Positions 40,408 to 46,196 of a DNA stretch of 46,196 nucleotides are shown here, one piece after another. The stretch comes from Bacteroidota bacterium (GTDB taxonomy: Bacteria; Bacteroidota; Bacteroidia; UBA8524): positions 7,859 to 54,054 of the forward strand of contig DQHT01000031.1 of assembly GCA_003531115.1 (NCBI GenBank). Direction: 5' to 3'. Positions within the stretch are counted from its first letter, which is position 1. The number at the start of each line of letters is the position of its first letter. Below the pieces are notes generated by a model that worked only from the letters and a program-made list of their open reading frames with translations, searched no databases and was not told the DNA's origin. The position numbers and the translations under genes were made by a program.

Positions 40408-41163
40408 ATGAATCAACCTGCACGTTTTGGTCATTTTAACATATTGCCCCCTGTAGTTAAAAACCTGCTTATCATCAACGGGCTGTTCTTTTTAGGCTCC
40501 TATATCGTTTCTGAACGGTTGGGGATGGATGTATTTAATTTACTCGGACTCCATTATTGGACATCTGAAGGTTTCCAGCCGTATCAGATCGTCACCCACA
40601 TGTTTATGCATGGTAGTTTGATGCATATCATTTCCAACATGTTTGCTTTATGGATGTTTGGGTCGGTACTTGAAAATGTATGGGGAGGAAAACGTTTTCT
40701 GATTTACTATCTTGTTACCGGTCTGGGTGCTGCCATCATCCATAACCTTACAAAAGGAATTGACATCTATAACCTGTCTCAAATGCTCGACCCTGACACA
40801 GTGGCTCAGGTTAAAATGTATGGATATGATGCAATGCTTACAGAAGAAGATATCTATTGGTCACCGATCAAGCGTGCGTTGAACTTTGCGATCAACGGAC
40901 CTACGGTTGGTGCTTCAGGGGCGGTATTTGGAATCCTTCTGGCTTTTGGAATGCTCTTTCCAAATACACTCATCTATCTTTACTTTGCGATACCCATAAA
41001 GGCAAAGTATTTTGTTATTGCCTACGGGGCTTTTGAATTGTTTCAGGGTTTGCGCAATCATCCCGAAGACAATATTGCCCACTTTGCCCATTTAGGAGGT
41101 ATGTTATTTGGCTACCTCCTGATCAAATACTGGAATAAAAATAACCGTAAATCGTTTTTTTAG
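40408..41163 (+). CDS. Rhomboid intramembrane serine protease, first copy
   Basis: 251 residues and about six membrane segments. The catalytic Ser is S170 in GASGAVFG and the His is H228 in AHFAHLGG. The typical L1 loop motif is replaced by VTHMFMHGSLMHIISNMFAL, which keeps the conserved H-x-x-x-N. Rhomboids cut single-span proteins inside the membrane. The gene starts 4 nt after mutL and the second rhomboid starts 3 nt after this one, so they are one operon. The loop between the second and third helices is long (LVTGLGAAIIHN, then a 50-residue polar insert). Confidence 0.92.
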   Translation: MNQPARFGHFNILPPVVKNLLIINGLFFLGSYIVSERLGMDVFNLLGLHYWTSEGFQPYQIVTHMFMHGSLMHIISNMFALWMFGSVLENVWGGKRFLIYYLVTGLGAAIIHNLTKGIDIYNLSQMLDPDTVAQVKMYGYDAMLTEEDIYWSPIKRALNFAINGPTVGASGAVFGILLAFGMLFPNTLIYLYFAIPIKAKYFVIAYGAFELFQGLRNHPEDNIAHFAHLGGMLFGYLLIKYWNKNNRKSFF

Positions 41164-41166
41164 AAG

Positions 41167-42063
41167 ATGGCTAAGCTGTTTGATGAGATAAAATCCTCTT
41201 TTCACAGGGGCAATAATATGGTGAGGAAGCTGATCCTTAGCAATATTGCCGTTTTTCTTGCGGTTAACGCGGTCATTCTTAGTGCCTACCTGTTTACCCG
41301 CGATCGGACCAATGCCGATTTCATCAATCACTGGATCTACATGCCGGCCGATCCGATGAAATTTTTATTTCGTCCCTGGACCATATTCACCTACATGTTT
41401 GTGCATGAAGATATTCTGCATATCCTTTTTAATATGCTCTGGCTCTATTTTATGGGTTCCATTTTTCAGGAATACCTGGGAAATATAAAATTGCTAAAGG
41501 CCTATATCTATGGAGGTTTAAGCGGCGGGGCATTTTATATGCTTGGTATGAATATGTTTCCTGTTTTAAGGGAGTCGGGTTTTTATCCATATCCTTTACA
41601 TGGCGCATCAGCTGGGGTTATGGCCATAATTGTGGGAATAGCCACACTTTTACCCAATTATCAGATACGCTTTTTTTTCCTGGACCTGAAACTAAAATAC
41701 ATTGCTGCCTTTATGATCGTCCTGTCTTTTATCGGCATGTACAGCAGCAATCCCGGAGGTAACCTCGCCCACCTGGGCGGTGCGATCACCGGCTTCCTTT
41801 ATATTCGGTACCTAAGCAAACAGACTGTGCTCGACCGCATTGAAGAAAGTATTGTTTCGCTCTGGAATAAGATCTTTAAAAAAAACCGCGACGAGAAAAA
41901 GATCTACCGTACCTATACCACCCATATGCGTGTTCAGAATACACGAAAGCCAAATCAGGATGAAATTGATGCCATTTTAGATAAGATCAGCAAATCGGGA
42001 TATGAAAGTTTAAGTCACAGTGAACGGGAAACCCTTTTTAAAGCCAGTAAAGACGACATATGA
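41167..42063 (+). CDS. Rhomboid intramembrane serine protease, second copy, with C-terminal extension
   Basis: 298 residues. S148 in HGASAGVMAI and H202 in NLAHLGGAITGF are the catalytic pair; HEDILHILFNMLWL holds the conserved H-x-x-x-N. About six membrane segments end near residue 215. The last 80 residues (from FKKNRDEKKIYRTY) are charged and end with DEIDAILDKISKSGYESLS, a helix typical of a small Bacteroidota C-terminal domain. This tail is absent in the first copy, so the two rhomboids probably differ in partner or substrate. The stop overlaps the next start in ATGA. Confidence 0.92.
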   Translation: MAKLFDEIKSSFHRGNNMVRKLILSNIAVFLAVNAVILSAYLFTRDRTNADFINHWIYMPADPMKFLFRPWTIFTYMFVHEDILHILFNMLWLYFMGSIFQEYLGNIKLLKAYIYGGLSGGAFYMLGMNMFPVLRESGFYPYPLHGASAGVMAIIVGIATLLPNYQIRFFFLDLKLKYIAAFMIVLSFIGMYSSNPGGNLAHLGGAITGFLYIRYLSKQTVLDRIEESIVSLWNKIFKKNRDEKKIYRTYTTHMRVQNTRKPNQDEIDAILDKISKSGYESLSHSERETLFKASKDDI

Positions 42064-43127
42064 TCATTCTGAACCGTATCATATGGATTTTTAATCTGAT
42101 CGCCGGGATCGCCTTGTTGCTTTCCTATGCCGCTCCGTATATCAGTCCGATGATTTGGTGGATCGCAGCCTTTTTCGGACTCGCTTTTCCCCTGCTGTTT
42201 ATCCTGAATGGGGCTTTTTTTCTATACTGGCTCATACTCGGTAAACTCAAACTGATTTTTCCCCTGCTTTGTATTTTGGTGGGATTCAACCATTTCGGAA
42301 AGGTATACAAACTGGCCGGAGCAGAGGCAAGCCGGGAAGAGAACGACCTTGTTCTGGTTAGTATGAATGTAAAATACTTTGGCCAAACAGATGGAAAAAT
42401 ATATGTGGATAGCCTGTCCCGCTATCTCGCAGACATAAAGCCGGAAATTATTTGTTTCCAGGAATTTGTGGAATTCCCTGTTTACAAGGGTAAATCGACG
42501 GCAAAAAGTATAAATAAAGCCTGCGGGATCAATTATCACCTGATACAGGGTAAAGATAAAGGGGCTCCTGAAAAGGGTGTGGTGATCTTTTCAAAATACA
42601 AACCCATTAAAACGGGATATGTTTCTTTCGGGACCGGAAATGTAAACGGCGCCATCTGGGCGGATATTGTGCTTCCCGGCAAAGACACTGTACGGGTCTA
42701 TTCCTGCCACCTTCAGTCGAATAACCTCTCCAGAAAAGAACAGTTCAAACAACAGGATGTTCAAAATCAGGAAGAAGCGGTCAAAAAATCAAAAAGTATC
42801 ATCAAAAGATTAAAACTGGGCTTTGAACTGCGTTCCGAGCAGGTAGCCCTGGTAACGGAACATATGGAAAAGTCGCCCTACCCGGTGATTTTGGCGGGCG
42901 ATATGAACGATACCCAATTGTCATACACCTATCGCCGTATGCGCGGTGAAAAAAAGGATGCCTTTGTTGAAAGTGGCAAAGGGGCAGGCAATACCTATGT
43001 CGGCCCATTCCCCTCTTACCGCATCGACTATATCTTTCATGATAACGCATTACGTTCATTTAATTATAAAAACGGACCCTATTTTGAGTCGGACCACAAA
43101 CTCATACAGGCTTTAATCAAACATTAA
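42060..43127 (+). CDS. Endonuclease/exonuclease/phosphatase (EEP) family membrane protein
   Basis: 355 residues. Residues 5-80 form three membrane segments. The EEP domain follows (about 95-355): VSMNVKYFGQ, then ICFQEFVEF with the metal-binding Glu, VRVYSCHLQSN, VILAGDMNDTQ, and YRIDYIFH with the ending SDHKLIQALI. The D-x-N, S-D-H elements are intact, so it should be an active phosphodiesterase or nuclease facing the periplasm. Its substrate could be DNA, lipid or a phosphorylated compound. It overlaps the second rhomboid by 4 nt, and the same operon layout appears, as I recall, in other Bacteroidota. Confidence 0.88.
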   Translation: MIILNRIIWIFNLIAGIALLLSYAAPYISPMIWWIAAFFGLAFPLLFILNGAFFLYWLILGKLKLIFPLLCILVGFNHFGKVYKLAGAEASREENDLVLVSMNVKYFGQTDGKIYVDSLSRYLADIKPEIICFQEFVEFPVYKGKSTAKSINKACGINYHLIQGKDKGAPEKGVVIFSKYKPIKTGYVSFGTGNVNGAIWADIVLPGKDTVRVYSCHLQSNNLSRKEQFKQQDVQNQEEAVKKSKSIIKRLKLGFELRSEQVALVTEHMEKSPYPVILAGDMNDTQLSYTYRRMRGEKKDAFVESGKGAGNTYVGPFPSYRIDYIFHDNALRSFNYKNGPYFESDHKLIQALIKH

Positions 43128-43133
43128 AAAAAC

Positions 43134-43141
43134 TATATTTG
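43134..43141 (+). promoter_or_regulatory. Candidate -7 box (TATATTTG) for the YfhO-like gene
   Basis: TATATTTG matches TAnnTTTG exactly, 10 nt before ATG 43152. It lies in the only longer gap (24 nt) of this operon, so it may be an internal promoter. No -33 element is clear. Confidence 0.4.
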
Positions 43142-43151
43142 AGGCCTAAGC

Positions 43152-45638
43152 ATGCTTCAGATCATGGTACAAAAGCTATTTCGTCGTTACTGGTCACACC
43201 TTGTTTCCATCCTTGTTTTCCTCTTAATTTCTGCAGCCTATTTCAGCCCCTTGATCTCGGGTAACAAAGTCATGTTCCAGCATGATATCAAACAGGCTAT
43301 GGGAATGGCCCACGAGGTTGAGCTTCACAAGGAAGCTACCGGAGAGCAAAGTTTATGGACCAACAGCATGTTTGGCGGTATGCCAACTTACCAGATCAAG
43401 GCAGAATATCCGAATAATTGGTCAGCCTATATTTTTTCGTCCATCACTTATATGTTCGGCTACGACAGGTACCCCATGACTTCCCTCTGGCTGCTCATGA
43501 CCTGTTTTTTCCTCATGCTGCTCGCATTTAAGATCAATGTGTGGGCGGCGGCTGTTGTAGCCATTGCCTATGGATTTACCACCTACAACCTGATAGGCAT
43601 AGAAACCGGACATGCCAATAAAGTCTGGTCTTTGATGTATGCGCCGATCATTTTAGCGGGAATACGCCTGGCTTTCGATAAAAAATACCTGGCCGCAGCT
43701 GTTGTTACAGCTTTAGGATTAGCCGTGGATGTATATGCCAACCACCTTCAAATTACGTATTACCTGTTTTTGGCCATCGTTATATGGATGATCGTTCAAC
43801 TGGTTTTTGCCATTCGTGAAAAGCAGATCAAAGATTTCCTCCTGGCCTGCGTTATACTTGCCATTACTGCTGCCATCGGTATAGCCTCCAATACCAGTTC
43901 ACTTTGGACAACCTACGAATACGGCAAAGAATCTACCCGTGGAGGTACCGACCTTACCCTGGATGAAGAAGCCAGTCCGGATGGTTTGGACAAAACCTAT
44001 ATTTTCGATGACTACAGCTATGGAAATATAGAAGTATTGACCTTCCTGATCCCGAATTTCAGTGGAGGGGCCTCAACCATGGATATCGACAAAAAATCAG
44101 ACCTGGCAAAGGCGATCAAACAATCTACCCGGCTCCCCACGTACTGGGGTGGCCAGCGTTACGTAGCCGGACCTTATTATCTGGGAGCGATCCTCGTTTT
44201 TCTCATGGTATTGGGACTGGTGCTCAGCAACAGAATGAACCTGAAGATCTGGCTTATTTCAGCCGGATTATTGGCACTATTCCTCAGCATGGGCCAGAAT
44301 TCTTTCCTTTCCTACATTTTCTACGATTACGTGCCCTTTTACAATAAATTCCGTACCCCAACCATGATCACTGCCATTACGCAAATTTGTATGGCAATAT
44401 TGGCCGCGCTGGGTTTGCAGGCTTTGTGGTCAAAAAAGGATGACCCCGAAACCTTTAAAAAGCTGAATCTGACTTTTTATATCACGGGCGGACTTTGCCT
44501 TTTCCTGGCTCTTTTAGGACCGTCATTATTCGATTTTACCAATGCTGCAGATGAACAATACGGCATAAAAGGCGATATGCTGACCCTTTTTCAGGAATAC
44601 AGACAAAGTATGATGCAGAAAGACGCTTTCCGTTCCCTGTTCATTATTGCAATGGCCTGGGGAGCATTGGTGGCCCTTGTAAAAAATAAACTCACCGCAC
44701 CTGTTGCATTGGGCATTGTAGCGCTCCTGATCATAGGTGATCAATGGATGGTGAATCGCAGGTATATGGATGGCGATACCTATAAACGCAAGTCAAAAAC
44801 AGAAAATCTCTTCACAGAGTCAATAGCTGACCAGCAAATCCTGGCCGACAAAGATCCTGGTTTCCGCGTATTGAATATGGCAGTTAGTCCTTTTAATGAC
44901 GCTACAACCTCGTATTATCATAAATCGATAGGGGGCTACCATGGAGCAAAACTACGCCGCTATCAGGAATTGATCGAATACGGCATTACACCCGAAATGC
45001 AGAATTTCCAGGAGGTGATGAAACAACAAAACGTGATGTTATTGGATTCATTGATGCGCATAGGGATGCCGGTAATGAACATGCTGAACACGCGTTATTT
45101 TATCATTAATCCGGATGGGGCCCCACTCAGAAATGCCCATACAAATGGCAATGCCTGGTTTGTGAACGAAGCACGTCAGGTAAAAAATGCGGACGAAGAA
45201 ATTTTGGGGCTTAAAACCATCGATACCAAAAGAACAGCGCTCATTGATATTTCAAGATGGAATGAGCAGTTGGGAGACTTCAGGACAGGAAGCGCAGAAG
45301 GCAATATCCGAATGGTTTCTTATGCACCGAACCACCTTGTTTACGAGAGTTCCAGTCCGGCTGAACAGTTGGCAGTATTTTCTGAAATTTATTATCCTTA
45401 TGGATGGACAGCCACCATCGACGGACAAGAAACGGAGCATTTCCGCGCCAATTTTGTGCTGCGTTGTATGAAGATACCAGCCGGAGAGCATAAAATTGAG
45501 TTCGTCTTTAAACCGGAAAGTTTTGAAAAAGGGGAAAAGATCTCACTTGTCGGATCCATTTTGCTTGTTGTTGTAGGCGTGGGGGGCACCGGACTGGGAG
45601 CCTTCCGTTTGCACAAAAAACTCAAAGAAGAGGACTAA
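43152..45638 (+). CDS. YfhO-family membrane protein (GT-C-like)
   Basis: 828 residues; ATG 43152 or the in-frame ATG 43164 before VQKLFRRYW may be used. About 12 or 13 membrane segments occupy residues 12-540, with an acidic first loop (VMFQHDIKQAMG) and TNSMFGGMPTYQIK typical of YfhO proteins. A soluble region (540-780) with GYHGAKLRRYQELIE and EIYYPYGWTATIDG follows, then one last membrane helix (SLVGSILLVVVGVGG). YfhO proteins are thought to be glycosyltransferases for lipid or teichoic-acid decoration. The substrate here is unknown. It ends 17 nt inside the convergent carboxypeptidase gene. Confidence 0.85.
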   Translation: MLQIMVQKLFRRYWSHLVSILVFLLISAAYFSPLISGNKVMFQHDIKQAMGMAHEVELHKEATGEQSLWTNSMFGGMPTYQIKAEYPNNWSAYIFSSITYMFGYDRYPMTSLWLLMTCFFLMLLAFKINVWAAAVVAIAYGFTTYNLIGIETGHANKVWSLMYAPIILAGIRLAFDKKYLAAAVVTALGLAVDVYANHLQITYYLFLAIVIWMIVQLVFAIREKQIKDFLLACVILAITAAIGIASNTSSLWTTYEYGKESTRGGTDLTLDEEASPDGLDKTYIFDDYSYGNIEVLTFLIPNFSGGASTMDIDKKSDLAKAIKQSTRLPTYWGGQRYVAGPYYLGAILVFLMVLGLVLSNRMNLKIWLISAGLLALFLSMGQNSFLSYIFYDYVPFYNKFRTPTMITAITQICMAILAALGLQALWSKKDDPETFKKLNLTFYITGGLCLFLALLGPSLFDFTNAADEQYGIKGDMLTLFQEYRQSMMQKDAFRSLFIIAMAWGALVALVKNKLTAPVALGIVALLIIGDQWMVNRRYMDGDTYKRKSKTENLFTESIADQQILADKDPGFRVLNMAVSPFNDATTSYYHKSIGGYHGAKLRRYQELIEYGITPEMQNFQEVMKQQNVMLLDSLMRIGMPVMNMLNTRYFIINPDGAPLRNAHTNGNAWFVNEARQVKNADEEILGLKTIDTKRTALIDISRWNEQLGDFRTGSAEGNIRMVSYAPNHLVYESSSPAEQLAVFSEIYYPYGWTATIDGQETEHFRANFVLRCMKIPAGEHKIEFVFKPESFEKGEKISLVGSILLVVVGVGGTGLGAFRLHKKLKEED

Positions 45639-46196
45639 GTCTTCCCGCTTCAAGTTGATAGTGCATTCCGAATACCAAAGCACGGTTCAAAGGAATATGT
45701 CCGGCTTCTATACCAAAGCATAAGGGAGAGTCAAGGGTCTGATGTGCCTGAGCGATGATCTCCTCAGCATTGTACCCGTACGGTATGGCATTGTCGCGCA
45801 TCTCGCTCATGCCGCCAATTAACCAGGCAGCCGCTTTGGTCCCAATTCCTGAACGATTGATGGCCTGCATCATGCGGTCAACATGGTATAAATATTCATC
45901 CAGGTCTTCCAGAAAGAGCAGTTTTCCCGCACTGTCCAATTGCAGGTCAGAACCAAGTAAACTATATAACACCGACAAGTTTCCCCCGCAGAGTATTCCC
46001 CGGGCAGACCCGTCTTTTTCCAGTTTATGATGAGGAATTTGAAGCGTTTCGGGGTTTCCAAAAAGCGCAAGACGCAGGGAATTGCCTGATTGGACGCGTT
46101 CCTCCCCATCTTCAAGCATATTTACCGGCATAGTGGCATGTATACTCGCCCAGTCCAGATGCTGATTGGCCCAGGTGTGCAGCACGGTAATGTCGC
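45622..46196 (-). CDS. LD-carboxypeptidase, peptidase S66 family (partial)
   Basis: The frame runs to the right edge, so the N-terminus (with the nucleophilic Ser) is outside; at least 191 residues are visible. The visible part begins DITVLHTWANQH, as just after the catalytic Ser motif in S66 peptidases. It continues with RGILCGGNLSVLYSLLG, FLEDLDEYLYHVDRM (catalytic Glu candidate) and CFGIEAGHIPLNRA (catalytic His). S66 enzymes cleave the LD bond of murein tetrapeptides in recycling, or act as microcin-immunity MccF; recycling is more likely here, given the GH3/beta-lactamase fusion elsewhere in the window. It overlaps the YfhO gene by 17 nt. Confidence 0.88.
   Translation of the reverse strand, partial: DITVLHTWANQHLDWASIHATMPVNMLEDGEERVQSGNSLRLALFGNPETLQIPHHKLEKDGSARGILCGGNLSVLYSLLGSDLQLDSAGKLLFLEDLDEYLYHVDRMMQAINRSGIGTKAAAWLIGGMSEMRDNAIPYGYNAEEIIAQAHQTLDSPLCFGIEAGHIPLNRALVFGMHYQLEAGRLSPLL

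Noticed and set aside
1..46196. tRNA, rRNA, CRISPR, IS or phage elements
   Set aside because: The window is almost fully coding; I saw no cloverleaf-like gaps, regular spacers, transposase motifs or terminal inverted repeats.

Overview
The window is a dense, intact stretch of a Bacteroidota chromosome, and the order is not decided by what I can see. The markers are a type IX secretion (T9SS) C-terminal sorting domain on two proteins, a TonB-dependent receptor with an N-terminal carboxypeptidase-regulatory-like domain, DUF4270, DUF2723, PspC/PadR and an SDR-type threonine dehydrogenase. Many start codons are preceded by TAnnTTTG-like boxes, the -7 element of Bacteroidota promoters. I see no rRNA, tRNA, CRISPR array, transposase or integrase. 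No intergenic gap reaches 300 bases.

Layout. 1-3633: the end of a T9SS cargo protein, then a lipoprotein and an outer-membrane barrel. 3630-8813: an envelope-regulation region, with a PadR-PspC operon facing a rightward set made of a membrane protein, a winged-helix regulator, a Coq4-like protein and two polytopic membrane proteins. These genes share a CTTTG-N5-CAAAG-type site at three places. 8870-12251: a lipoprotein, then a leftward operon of a TrpF-like pseudoenzyme, a GT4 glycosyltransferase and threonine dehydrogenase. 12294-18217: a rightward run of alkyltransferase-like protein, AhpD-like protein, GT-C glycosyltransferase, DUF2723 protein and rlmB. 18207-20021: a leftward arsR-arsM-arsC operon without an efflux pump. 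20162-24726: a TonB-dependent receptor and a secreted beta-helix T9SS protein, each preceded by 11-bp-period TAAC repeats that resemble a Pho box. 24799-28389: pgk, a Rieske ferredoxin, a LutB-like protein that keeps ligands for only one Fe-S cluster, and panC. 28459-34176: a rightward run of a truncated glycogen-synthase-like protein, DUF4270, DAHP synthase, glmS and thiamine pyrophosphokinase. 34173-38253: a barrel protein and a GH3/beta-lactamase fusion. 38313-45638: a small membrane protein, mutL, two rhomboids, an EEP phosphoesterase and a YfhO-like protein. The window ends in a partial S66 carboxypeptidase.

How the genes work together. Most of the window is housekeeping (mutL, rlmB, pgk, glmS, panC, thiN, aroF) and envelope biogenesis. 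Three regions are the most likely to hold undescribed biology. The first is the Coq4-like/membrane-protein set with its shared operator, in a lineage that normally makes menaquinone and not ubiquinone. The second is the receptor/beta-helix pair with Pho-box-like repeats, divergent from arsenate reduction and methylation genes. The third is a group of apparent pseudoenzymes (TrpF-like, GlgA-like, LutB-like) that look maintained, not decaying. All family assignments come from reading the sequence; no database search was run.
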